From Colidextribacter sp. OB.20 (GTDB lineage: Bacteria; Bacillota; Clostridia; Oscillospirales; Oscillospiraceae), in the NCBI RefSeq assembly GCF_009911595.1, contig NZ_QWKG01000047.1, positions 1 to 32,082 of the forward strand: a stretch of 32,082 bases of DNA, given 5' to 3'. This document shows, one piece after another, positions 1 to 6,620 of this stretch. The first letter of the stretch is position 1; each line of letters opens with the position of its first letter. The position numbers were made by a program, and so were the translations under genes. The notes under the pieces are model-generated. The model was not told where the DNA came from, made no database searches, and saw nothing but the letters and a program-made list of their open reading frames with translations.

Positions 1-533
1 CTGAGCACATATGCCAACACCTGTCTGGTAAAGGCGTCTAGGATTGTGGACAGGTAGAAGAATACTCCATTGCAGGGGATATATGTAATATCTGTCAGGA
101 GGACTTTCCTGGCCCCGAGTCCTGTGAAGTCCCGGTTCAGAAGATTCTCTGCGATATGGCTTGTCCGCATTGCTTTCAGCATCCTTCGGTATGGATTTGC
201 TTTTCGAATCGGGCAAGCCAGGCCGAATTTGTCCATGAGACGCCGGATCTTCTTGATATTCATTCTAACCGGCGGATCTTGATGGAGCAGGCGCATATAA
301 ATGCTGCGTGCTCCTTTTTGGTAGCCACAGAAGTGGTATGCAGCCAGGATAAGCTCAAAATCGTTTTCATCCTGCTCATCACGCTTTCGTCTTGTTCCCT
401 CCGATTTGAGCCAATTATAGTAGCCAGAACGTGATACTCCAGCTATCTCACACAGACTGGACACGCTTAACCTGTTGTCACTTTTTGACAGAGTATTTTG
501 AATGATCTCGAATTTGGATGACGAAGTTCCCAT
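1..533 (-). CDS. IS3-family transposase OrfB, 3' part cut by window edge
   Basis: This frame stays open from the ATG at 533 to the window edge (about 177 residues seen). It encodes the catalytic half of an IS3-family transposase. An N-terminal helix-turn-helix region carries the family pattern SVSSLCEIAGVSRSGYYNW, followed by the HTH_21-like stretch around YHFCGYQKGARSIY. The integrase core then begins with LLTDITYIP, whose Asp is the first of the DDE triad; the other two acidic residues lie outside the window. Its ATG overlaps the orfA stop codon by one base (TGATG), and the frame is also open upstream of this ATG back to an A8 run. It is therefore probably made mainly as an OrfAB fusion by -1 frameshifting. 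No internal stops are visible, so the IS may be active. Confidence 0.85.
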   Translation of the reverse strand, partial: MGTSSSKFEIIQNTLSKSDNRLSVSSLCEIAGVSRSGYYNWLKSEGTRRKRDEQDENDFELILAAYHFCGYQKGARSIYMRLLHQDPPVRMNIKKIRRLMDKFGLACPIRKANPYRRMLKAMRTSHIAENLLNRDFTGLGARKVLLTDITYIPCNGVFFYLSTILDAFTRQVLAYVL

Positions 534-967
534 CACTGCCCACCTTTCTTTGGCGGCTTGTCTGCATTTATAATTTTTTTTAGAAATTCCACCTCCTGTC
601 TGAGATACAAAAGCTCATGCTGCATAAGCTGCATCGCTCTCTTCGGTGTCACAGCGTCATAGTCTGTTGAACCTGGACGAATCTTTTTACTCCGTACAGA
701 ACCCTTATGCAGCCCCGCAGGAGATGCCTGCTGTTTTTGAAGATTACGATAAAGGGAATTGACGCACCGTTTTCCAAGCATTTCTGCGTCATATCCCATG
801 CCCTCTACGATTTTTGTTGGAGACATACCGGCCTCATATTGACGCATGAAGCTTTCCTTAAACTCAATGGTAAAACGAATACTATTCTTAAAGACCCGAT
901 AGGTATATGGATTTTGCTTTAAGATAGCTCGTTCTTCTTCCGTAAATTCCCTTCGGCCTGTACCCAC
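533..967 (-). CDS. IS3-family OrfA, DNA-binding regulator of transposition
   Basis: This is a basic 144-residue protein with the helix-turn-helix region expected of IS3 OrfA (FTIEFKESFMRQYEAGMSPT) and a C-terminal heptad-rich helix around LMQHELLYLRQEVEFLKK, the leucine-zipper-like multimerisation segment. OrfA proteins bind the IS ends, and the fused OrfAB form is the transposase. I chose the GTG at 967 because GGGAGG lies six bases upstream; an ATG at 1012 in the same frame has no such site. The last codons pass through an A8 run at which ribosomes probably slip into the orfB frame. The function is inferred from position and architecture. Confidence 0.75.
   Translation of the reverse strand: MGTGRREFTEEERAILKQNPYTYRVFKNSIRFTIEFKESFMRQYEAGMSPTKIVEGMGYDAEMLGKRCVNSLYRNLQKQQASPAGLHKGSVRSKKIRPGSTDYDAVTPKRAMQLMQHELLYLRQEVEFLKKIINADKPPKKGGQ
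574..581 (-). promoter_or_regulatory. programmed -1 frameshift site of the IS3 transposase
   Basis: On the minus strand orfA reads CTA AAA AAA ATT, giving the in-phase slippery heptamer A AAA AAA inside a run of eight A. A slip back by one base leads into an open frame that reaches the orfB ATG at 533 and continues, giving a continuous OrfAB fusion. A short potential hairpin (CCGCC and GGTGG around AAAGAAA) follows about 18 bases downstream and could stimulate slipping. The A-rich slip site is well known in this IS family; use of this one is inferred. Confidence 0.7.
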
Positions 968-1061
968 ATGGATCCCTCCCAACTTATTGAATTGATTATA
1001 CATCAATCTCATTTAGAATGGCATCACATACAGCTTGCCTACAACTATACGCATAAGAATT

Positions 1062-1259
1062 TGTCCATTTTCAAGGATTCCTTTTTATCTACGTATAATA
1101 AATGTCCACACTTTGGGTTTCTTTTTAATCTCCGCAAAGTATGTGTCCATTTTTTGGGATTCCTGTGTAATTACAATCTTTGGCAGCGTATTGTTCCTGT
1201 CCATTTTAAGGGATTTCTGGCTGTGACGTAATGTCTTTCTGTCCATTTCCTGGGGTACA
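1062..1259. repeat. five subterminal TGTCCA-type repeats in the IS end
   Basis: Five copies of a TGTCCATTTT-like motif, most followed by a G-run and TTTCT or TTCCT, start at 1062, 1103, 1144, 1198 and 1240. The last runs into the terminal TGGGGTACA. Spacings are 41, 41, 54 and 42 bases, close to four or five DNA turns, so all copies would lie on nearly the same face of the helix. They fill the space between orfA and the IS terminus and are best read as transposase-binding sites. Small open frames crossing them look accidental. Confidence 0.7.
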
Positions 1260-1414
1260 GTTTACAGCAAACCATCACCATGGGCCAGGTCACCTACGAG
1301 CTGCGGCGGGTCTTTCGGGGGACACGCTCCCTCTCCGAACTGATGGCGGAGCGGCTGGCCCAAAATATTCCAGACACCCAGTCCGTTGACGGAGGCGGTG
1401 GCCATGAGGTATAA
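1260..1414 (+). pseudogene. small transposon-associated protein, 5' end replaced by the IS
   Basis: A frame entering from the IS junction and ending at TAA 1412-1414 encodes 44 residues from an internal ATG at 1280. It contains VTYELRRVF and SLSELMAERLAQN, a pattern reminiscent of small transposon proteins (TnpW type) that precede large serine recombinases in clostridial Tn4451/Tn5397-like elements. The natural start is gone because the IS end lies directly upstream. It is followed, in the same frame after the stop, by the recombinase remnant, which fits the usual gene order. The family label is tentative. Confidence 0.45.
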
Positions 1415-1450
1415 TCAAGCCAGTGGGCCGGTTCACCGGAGGAGGCGAGC

Positions 1451-1960
1451 AAGAAAACCGGCAGATTCACACTGGGCTTCGCCTACCTGCGGCTGTCCAA
1501 CGAGGAGGCCCAGGGCGGGGAATCGTCCAGTATCACCAATCAGCGCATGATCGTGCAGAACTACTGCAAGCAGAACAATATCACCCTCGTCCGGGAATTT
1601 GTGGACGACGGCTACTCCGGCGGCAACTTCAACCGCCCCGGTTTCAAGGAGATGCTGAAGCAGCTGGAGCAGAGCAGGGCCAATCTGGTTATCACCAAGG
1701 ACCTGTCCCGGCTGGGCCGCGATATGCGGGAGGCCAGCTACTACAACGAGCAGTTCTTCCCGGAGCACGGCATCCAATATATCGCCATTGCGGACAACTT
1801 CGATACAGAGCACGACAACATCATAGCCCTCTTCCTGTTCTTCGCCTCCAGGACGGCTCCCGCAAGGTCAAGGACATGTTGTGGAGCAAGCGGGGGAGCG
1901 GCCAATACTGCGCCTGCCCGCCCTACGGTTACTGCAAGGGCCGGGCAAAAGCCCAGCCCC
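1451..1960 (+). pseudogene. TnpX-like large serine recombinase, decayed N-terminal fragment
   Basis: The translated frame begins KKTGRFTLGFAYLRLSNEE and contains the resolvase core: YLRLS with the catalytic Ser, then FVDDGYSGGNFNRPGF and ITKDLSRLGRD. After DNIIA near 1830 the frame breaks. The expected continuation (DGSRKVKDML, then YCACPPYGYCKG) is found in another frame, which indicates a small deletion plus frameshift. The C-terminal zinc and coiled-coil parts are missing altogether. A good ribosome site (GGAGGAGG at 1438-1445) sits five bases before AAG at 1451, where an ATG would be expected, so the start codon also appears lost. This is a dead remnant of an older transposon. Confidence 0.8.
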
Positions 1961-2105
1961 TTACTTTGCTTCTGGATTTGAGCGGCAAAACTAGTAAAAA
2001 CAGGCATGACGGCGAACAGGTATATCTCCGGGATCCGCGGCAAAGCTATAAGCGGATGTTCCATCCAACCGAAACAAAAACAGATTGAAAAAGGAGAGAC
2101 GAGTC

Positions 2106-2369
2106 ATGTCTAACAGCAATAGCAATAAGATTATGGTTCCCAATGCCCGCGAGGCTATGAACAAGTTCAAGATGGAGGCCGCCAACGAGGTGGGCGTCAA
2201 CCTGAAGCAGGGCTACAACGGCGACCTGACCAGCAAGCAGGCCGGCTCCGTGGGCGGCCAGATGGTCAACATCATGACACCCGTACGAACTGCGAGTTAT
2301 GAGCGGGCCGACCGGACAGCCTTGGGGCATGTCCAACGGATAGAATACGCCGCCCAGCTGGGCGCATAG
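2106..2369 (+). CDS. alpha/beta-type small acid-soluble spore protein with unusual C-terminus
   Basis: This 87-residue protein coats and protects DNA in the dormant spore. Residues 8-54 match the alpha/beta SASP family closely: KIMVPNAREAMNKFKMEAA, then the EAANEVGV region where the germination protease cuts, then the signature LKQGYNGDLTSKQAGSVGGQ. ATG 2106 is chosen over an in-frame codon at 2085 because AAAGGAGA lies just upstream. The usual family end (MVKKMIExYE-like) is altered here to MVNIMTPVRTASYERA and is followed by about 17 extra residues, so the protein is longer than usual. The family identity is firm. Its place between transposon debris and an integrated element is unusual. Confidence 0.88.
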   Translation: MSNSNSNKIMVPNAREAMNKFKMEAANEVGVNLKQGYNGDLTSKQAGSVGGQMVNIMTPVRTASYERADRTALGHVQRIEYAAQLGA

Positions 2370-2376
2370 TGAAAGA

Positions 2377-2406
2377 CAGGGAGCCGAACCCGGCCCCCTG
2401 TTTTTT
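2377..2406 (+). terminator. Rho-independent terminator of the spore-protein gene
   Basis: A stem of CAGGG and GCCG pairs with CGGC and CCCTG around an AACC loop, with one mismatch, and is followed directly by six T. It begins eight bases after the SASP stop codon. Confidence 0.8.
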
Positions 2407-2635
2407 CATGCCCTAACGTCCCCGCCCCAAAAACCTATGGCCCGCAGGCCATCAAAGCGACGCAATCCCCACGGGGCCAGCTTGCCGCATTTCTGAAACT
2501 ATCGGCGGGGGATTGCATGGAGCGGAACCAACCTTTAACCCCGCCTTGCTCCCAGCCGCCGACAACCGCCCAGCCGCCAGCCGTGGTGGGCCACCAACCT
2601 TTAAAAACAAGTACAGTCCATCTTGTTCAACAACA
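2407..2635. other. GC-rich gene-free junction before the integrated element
   Basis: No convincing gene is seen. The stretch holds an inverted repeat (GCAATCCCC 2462-2470, GGGGATTGC 2508-2516) and a direct repeat (ACCAACCTTTAA at 2527 and 2593). Composition changes abruptly to AT-rich near 2605, which probably marks the left limit of the inserted segment. I could not find a matching att core on the right side. Confidence 0.45.
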
Positions 2636-3856
2636 TCAATTCTGACTATATCTAAAGAGATGGTAATTATCAACGAAACCGTTAGCAAAAGACATATGAT
2701 ATTCAATCAAAAGTTCCCCGTTTGAAAAGTTACTTAAATCAAAGGTATACCAGATAAGCAGTACATCATCACTCACGTTACCCCCATCTTCGCCGCCATA
2801 GCTGTCAATTTTATATGTATATGCGTTGTAGCGATACTCGTCAATGGGGGAAAACTCATAAAACAGTATATCCGGATAAACTTTATCTGGGTAACTACGT
2901 TTCATACATGGAATTTTGTTAATATACGAAAATTCTAAAAAGTGTTCGAATCCTACAGAATCGTCCTTTCCATCATAAGTGTATTCTTCAAATGTCCACG
3001 TTCCTTTAAGCATTGCCCAAAGATCATCAATCGTTGCAACGGTATTGTTATCTGTTGGAGTCGGCAAAACCTCCACGGGATTAGTCAAATCAGGAGTTTC
3101 CCTAAAGCTGGATAAAATGGCGATGACTTCTTTTTCTTCTTGCTCCGTAAACGCTCCATCGGGAGCGTTAGCGATCAAGGAAATATGTCCTGAATACCAA
3201 AAAGTGAAGGTCGGGAGTCCGACTATGATTTCTTCCATTTGTTCCCCTGTTTTGCTCTCTGGTAAAAGGGCATATCGTACACTGCCATTTTCGAGCTCAA
3301 AAAACTCACCATCTGCGTCCATATCACATGTGGAGGTGTTTTTTAGCTTGGCGACCATAAATGTACCTAAATCAGAATAATTTGTAGCTTGTACATAGCC
3401 AGGTTGGAAATTGGCATTAGCTGCATAGGTAACATCAACACGGTTATAAATACGAACACGGCCAGTCAACTCACGCATACCGCCAAAATGCCAATAAGTC
3501 ACTGTCGCCCCTCGATCGTTTGTTAATACGACTTCTTCGGAGCTAGAGGTAACTTCTTCGCTTGTAACTGTCCAACCGTCGGGATAGTCAAAAAAGAATG
3601 TGGGGTAAGTCACAAGGTTTACTTCTTCAAAGCGAGTGGTATAAGTGTGGTTAAGTTCTACTTTTGATGTATCTGCTTTAGATTGGGTAATTGTTCCGAT
3701 GGACGAATCAGAATCCTTTACTTCACTGCTGTTTGTGCTGTCCGAAGTGTTTAAGGCCCCGCTCGAATTGGTGAGGTTTGCTAATGTTCCACAAGAAGTC
3801 AATGTTACTAATATTGTCAATGTGAGTATAGTTGTTACAATCTTGTATTTTGTCAT
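2636..3856 (-). CDS. predicted lipoprotein, unknown function
   Basis: This 406-residue secreted protein has a lysine-containing start, a hydrophobic stretch and a lipobox, LVTLTSCG. It should be anchored to the outer face of the membrane through that Cys. A Ser/Thr/Asn-rich linker follows, then a region around YPTFFFDYPDGWTV that resembles stress-type lipoprotein domains, and a C-terminal half starting near ATIDDLWAMLKGTWTFEEY. I do not recognise the family. The ATG at 3856 is preferred because GGAGG lies nine bases upstream; an ATG nine bases earlier abuts that site. It begins 24 bases after the zinc-finger gene stop, so the two probably form an operon. It is AT-rich and likely cargo. Confidence 0.75.
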   Translation of the reverse strand: MTKYKIVTTILTLTILVTLTSCGTLANLTNSSGALNTSDSTNSSEVKDSDSSIGTITQSKADTSKVELNHTYTTRFEEVNLVTYPTFFFDYPDGWTVTSEEVTSSSEEVVLTNDRGATVTYWHFGGMRELTGRVRIYNRVDVTYAANANFQPGYVQATNYSDLGTFMVAKLKNTSTCDMDADGEFFELENGSVRYALLPESKTGEQMEEIIVGLPTFTFWYSGHISLIANAPDGAFTEQEEKEVIAILSSFRETPDLTNPVEVLPTPTDNNTVATIDDLWAMLKGTWTFEEYTYDGKDDSVGFEHFLEFSYINKIPCMKRSYPDKVYPDILFYEFSPIDEYRYNAYTYKIDSYGGEDGGNVSDDVLLIWYTFDLSNFSNGELLIEYHMSFANGFVDNYHLFRYSQN

Positions 3857-3880
3857 ATTGTTCATCCTCCAAAAGTAACT

Positions 3881-4426
3881 CTATTCTTTGTTTTTGAGAA
3901 AGTTAAGCTTCCCAATAAGGAAACGAATCCAAAAAAATGTAAACACAATACATCCTATTGCTAATGATATCGCTATTTTTTCCACCCATTTTCTTATTCT
4001 TTCAAACATAGTATCATATTTAGGGACCAGTAAATCATTTAATGCAATGTAACAAAACGGAATTGAAAATAGGATATAAAAGATACCTATCATTCCTTCA
4101 ATCCCCACGCCCAACGAGTTTTTAATGCCGCCATGTCCAATGCCGGTGTAGTTTAGCACACAGACCACGATAACAATAAGTGCTCCTATAATTCCCGGAA
4201 TAATAAATTCTGTTCCTTTTCTGAATCTCCCTCCGGCCTCCTTCAGCCTTTTTCGATGTTCCCTATGTTCTTCTCTTAATTTTTCATTTCCGCACTGGTA
4301 GCAAAGAATTGTCCCGTATTCGTCTTTTACTGCGCACTCCCTACAAACGCCAACACCACATTTTGCGCAGATAGCTACAGCAGCCCTTCCGGAATGATAA
4401 TAACACCCGCTCGCTTGTAAACGCAT
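3881..4426 (-). CDS. B-box-type zinc-finger membrane protein
   Basis: This 181-residue protein has an N-terminal zinc-binding module and a membrane-embedded remainder. The metal ligands are visible as C8/H11, C20/C23, C28/C31 and C42/C45 (ICAKCGVGVCREC and LCYQCG), a B-box-like pattern common in small Firmicute membrane proteins. A charged helix (LREEHREHRKRLKEAGG) and three hydrophobic segments follow (around FIIPGIIGALIVIVVCVL, MIGIFYILFSIPFCYIAL and IAISLAIGCIVFTFFW). The ATG at 4426 has GGAGGG eight bases upstream; a TTG 15 bases earlier overlaps that site and is unlikely. It is the first gene of the cassette with the lipoprotein. The specific role is unknown. Confidence 0.8.
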   Translation of the reverse strand: MRLQASGCYYHSGRAAVAICAKCGVGVCRECAVKDEYGTILCYQCGNEKLREEHREHRKRLKEAGGRFRKGTEFIIPGIIGALIVIVVCVLNYTGIGHGGIKNSLGVGIEGMIGIFYILFSIPFCYIALNDLLVPKYDTMFERIRKWVEKIAISLAIGCIVFTFFWIRFLIGKLNFLKNKE

Positions 4427-4486
4427 CCTATTTCCCTCCAATATTTATCAAAACTTCTATATACCAGTGATTTCTTGTTTCAGTTG

Positions 4487-4516
4487 ATTATAACACGCTG
4501 AAATTTAAAGTACAAT
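4487..4516. promoter_or_regulatory. overlapping divergent promoters for the zinc-finger and XRE genes
   Basis: On the minus strand TTGTAC (4515-4510) is 17 bases from TATAAT (4492-4487), a good sigma-A promoter for the zinc-finger/lipoprotein pair. The same TTGTAC overlaps TACAAT (4511-4516) on the plus strand, a plausible -10 box for the regulator gene at 4547 with a weak -35 (TTATAA) 17 bases upstream. Polymerases could not occupy both at once, so a switch-like arrangement controlled by the XRE protein is possible. Confidence 0.6.
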
Positions 4517-4546
4517 AGGGATTATCCGTTATACAGAGGTTTTTCT

Positions 4547-4915
4547 ATGGACATTGAGCTAAATTATCAACTTATTGGAAAGCGGCTCCGTACTCTCCGC
4601 AAAAATAAGCACCTGACACAAGAAAAAATAGCCGAGCTTACAGATCTTTCCCCTCAGCATATCAGCGGTATAGAGCGTGGAACGGCACCACTATCCCTTC
4701 CTGCGTTGGTGCGGCTCTGTAACGCTCTGGAAACTACACCAGACCAGGTTTTAACAGATTCGTTGAAAGCAGCTGCACCGATCTATCTTAAAGATGTGGC
4801 AGAGACTTTTGCTGATTGTTCACCAGATGAATTATTTCTTATGCTGTCACAGGCTGAAAATCTCAAAAAATCCTTACGCCTAAAAAACTATACCTGCCAA
4901 GAAAAGAACAACTGA
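4547..4915 (+). CDS. XRE-family transcriptional regulator
   Basis: This 122-residue protein has a classic N-terminal HTH_3 domain. It starts IGKRLRTLRKNKHLTQEKIA, with the recognition helix in SPQHISGIERGT and the closing pattern LPALVRLCNALETTPDQVL. The remaining ~50 residues are helical with no recognised domain. The start ATG follows AGAGG at short distance. It faces the zinc-finger operon across overlapping promoters and precedes a second regulator-like gene by about 30 bases. It probably regulates the cassette or the element; that role is inferred from position only. Confidence 0.88.
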   Translation: MDIELNYQLIGKRLRTLRKNKHLTQEKIAELTDLSPQHISGIERGTAPLSLPALVRLCNALETTPDQVLTDSLKAAAPIYLKDVAETFADCSPDELFLMLSQAENLKKSLRLKNYTCQEKNN

Positions 4916-4946
4916 AAGGGATACATTTAGCAAGGAGGATATAAGG

Positions 4947-5414
4947 GTGGAACCGCAATATATTACTGCTGAAAGATTTGTTTTAACAGATGAAGAAAAA
5001 AAGAAATTTGAGGAAGATTACGAATTAACCTCTGATGCCCAGAAGACATATGTGGAGATTATTTTGGGTATTATGCAGAAAATGGGAATTGATGAAGAAG
5101 AAGCTACCAGCCTAACATGTTTAAACAAAAAAGTTTTCACCAATCTCAAGAGGGAAGAAAAGGTAAATAGTAAAGTTGATAAAAGAATTATCATTTCGAT
5201 TGCTGTAGGATTTAGGTTAAATGTTCATATGGCAGAGTATATTTTGGAATCTTGTGGACAACGCTTTAATACTAATGATCGTTTGGATATGGCCTATATA
5301 TACCTGCTCGAAAAATGTAAAGGAAAAACTATTGAAGAATGTAATGGTGTATTGAGAGATTTAGGTATAGAAGGACGCTATATGCTTGGGGAACTATCCT
5401 ATAAAAGAACATAA
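4947..5414 (+). CDS. HTH-like protein with C-terminal helical domain, unknown function
   Basis: This 155-residue protein starts at GTG with AAGGAGGA eight bases upstream. Residues ~35-100 suggest a divergent helix-turn-helix (MGIDEEEATSLTCLNKKVF, then KVDKRIIISIAVGFRLNVHM). The tail (YILESCGQRFNTNDRLDMAY...) resembles the C-terminal part of small Firmicute HTH proteins in which a predicted DNA-binding core is followed by a segment ending in a loosely conserved glycine. It is likely cotranscribed with the XRE gene. I do not assign a function. Confidence 0.7.
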   Translation: MEPQYITAERFVLTDEEKKKFEEDYELTSDAQKTYVEIILGIMQKMGIDEEEATSLTCLNKKVFTNLKREEKVNSKVDKRIIISIAVGFRLNVHMAEYILESCGQRFNTNDRLDMAYIYLLEKCKGKTIEECNGVLRDLGIEGRYMLGELSYKRT

Positions 5415-5525
5415 GGCAAACGGTCAGAGTTGTTTAATATGACGATAATAAAAAGTTGAGGATTTGAAGAATCTTATTTGTATCATTTTATCAAACTTTA
5501 TTAAAGTACTGAAAACTTTTTAAAG

Positions 5526-5568
5526 TGCTGAACCCCCTGAAAACAGGGGGTTCGGCATTTTTATTTTT
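5526..5568 (+). terminator. strong terminator closing the regulator operon
   Basis: A 14-bp stem with a GAACCCCCTG / CAGGGGGTTC core and an AAAA loop is followed by ATTTTTATTTTT. Upstream, TTAAAGTACTGAA and TTAAAGTGCTGAA form a direct repeat at about 5503 and 5520, of unknown meaning. Otherwise the 299-base gap 5415-5713 holds only leader sequence for the next operon; no clear promoter was found. Confidence 0.85.
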
Positions 5569-5713
5569 GAAAACTAACGAAAACGAGGAAATAAAGTTGA
5601 TTTGATATACGGAAACAACGAAATTGGAAGAGATGAAGTCAATCTGGCATAATTGGGGCACAGCTGGAAAACGTGGGGCAACGGCCGGCCCCCAGAAAGG
5701 AGGTGAGTAAGGC

Positions 5714-5962
5714 GTGGAGAAAAGGTTTGTTTCACTTGGTCACTGGGTTGACAAAGCCACGGGAACACCTATGAGCCGTCTTGCCGAAATCAGCTCTGGT
5801 ATCAGTAAACAATCTCAGCCCTATGAGATTGCGGATACCGAAAGCCGGGAGATGGTTGAGGGTACATATCCGGTAGGAACCATTCTTACAGCTACCATGA
5901 ATCTGACTGTGCAGGAACACCCAGAAGCGCAGAAGGGTTTAAAACTTGGTACATCTAAGTAA
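5714..5962 (+). CDS. small conserved-looking protein at head of the replication module
   Basis: This 82-residue protein begins at GTG behind a near-perfect ribosome site (AAAGGAGGTGA, eight bases upstream). It has no membrane segment or recognised motif. The second half (YPVGTILTATMNLTVQEHPEA) looks beta-rich. In similar small replicons this position is often taken by a single-strand DNA-binding or accessory replication protein, but nothing in the sequence proves that. It is followed by a GC hairpin (5972-5979 with 5997-6004) before the membrane-protein gene. Confidence 0.6.
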   Translation: MEKRFVSLGHWVDKATGTPMSRLAEISSGISKQSQPYEIADTESREMVEGTYPVGTILTATMNLTVQEHPEAQKGLKLGTSK

Positions 5963-6029
5963 TTCAACAACCGCCGCCCTTCGGGGCCTACCTGGGGGGC
6001 GGCGAATGATAACTAACGAGGTGATTTTC

Positions 6030-6620
6030 ATGAATATCAATGATAGGGTGCGCAAGCTGGAGGAGCAGCGCCGCCGCCGAGACGTGATGGTTTCCCGGCT
6101 CTGCGCCAACATCAAGCGCCAGGTGAGCTGGATTGCCACGGTCCTAGCCCTGGTTTCAGGTTGGCTCGCTTGCGCCTATGTAAGAATCCCGTTCCCCGGC
6201 GTGGGCAATCTACCTGGGCTGGTGATGATCTGGGACTATGCCATCATGCTTTTGATTCTGCTTTTGTCCATGCTTGCTGCTCTGGTGATACTCACTATGC
6301 CGCCGCTGCATACAAAGGATATTGAATCAGGCTTACAGCATATTGCCCTGGTTGATCGCTATGGATTCAGTCCCGCTCTTGTGTTGAATCAAGGCTTGGA
6401 GCACAGCAATATTAGGGAGCTGAGATTTTATAGCCGTGGGATTGCGAAAGAGACATGGATAAAGCGGCAATCAGCGGTTGAAGATGTCCTCAATGTTCAT
6501 TGGATAGAGGAACCACAGTATGGCGGAAGAAGGCGCAACAACCGAAATTATATTGTCCTCATTGTAGCCCCAGGCGCAGAGAGCAAGCGGGAAGAACCGC
6601 TATATGACGATGAACTCTAG
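6030..6620 (+). CDS. membrane protein resembling the N-terminal half of a TcpA/FtsK-like coupling protein
   Basis: This 196-residue protein begins at ATG 6030 with GAGGTG upstream; the in-frame extension to 5946 lacks a site. It has a basic coiled N-terminus (MNINDRVRKLEEQRRRRD), two membrane helices (about 33-54 and 65-92), then a cytosolic region with ELRFYSRGIAKETWIKRQ and VEDVLNVHW. That order (two membrane helices, then a domain with a 'fyS.Gi....W' motif) is what precedes the ATPase in Tn916 Orf21/TcpA-type coupling proteins. The next gene supplies the missing ATPase domain and overlaps by 17 bases in the +1 frame. The two products are probably partners or the halves of a broken gene. 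Confidence 0.65.
   Translation: MNINDRVRKLEEQRRRRDVMVSRLCANIKRQVSWIATVLALVSGWLACAYVRIPFPGVGNLPGLVMIWDYAIMLLILLLSMLAALVILTMPPLHTKDIESGLQHIALVDRYGFSPALVLNQGLEHSNIRELRFYSRGIAKETWIKRQSAVEDVLNVHWIEEPQYGGRRRNNRNYIVLIVAPGAESKREEPLYDDEL

Larger units (their letters stand above)
1..1259 (-). mobile_element. IS3-family insertion sequence, one end only
   Basis: This is the orfA-proximal end of an IS3-family element, running off the left edge. It carries orfA and most of orfB in the usual overlapping -1 arrangement. The outer end lies at 1259, where the strand read toward orfA begins TGTACCCCAGGAAATGGACA, a typical IS3-type terminal sequence starting with TG. Downstream of 1259 the sequence becomes GC-rich and continues the reading frame of a different gene, so the boundary is sharp. 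The second terminus and any target-site duplication lie outside the window. Confidence 0.85.

Noticed and set aside
968-1231. 87-codon plus-strand frame over the IS end
   Set aside because: It crosses the orfA start and the subterminal repeats, and has no ribosome site or recognisable sequence.
1062-1259. CRISPR-like array in the IS end
   Set aside because: The repeats are short and degenerate, have no constant-length unique spacers and lie inside the IS terminus; no cas genes are present.
2527-2604. ACCAACCTTTAA direct repeat as attL core
   Set aside because: Both copies lie on the same side of the element and no copy was found after the recombinase gene.
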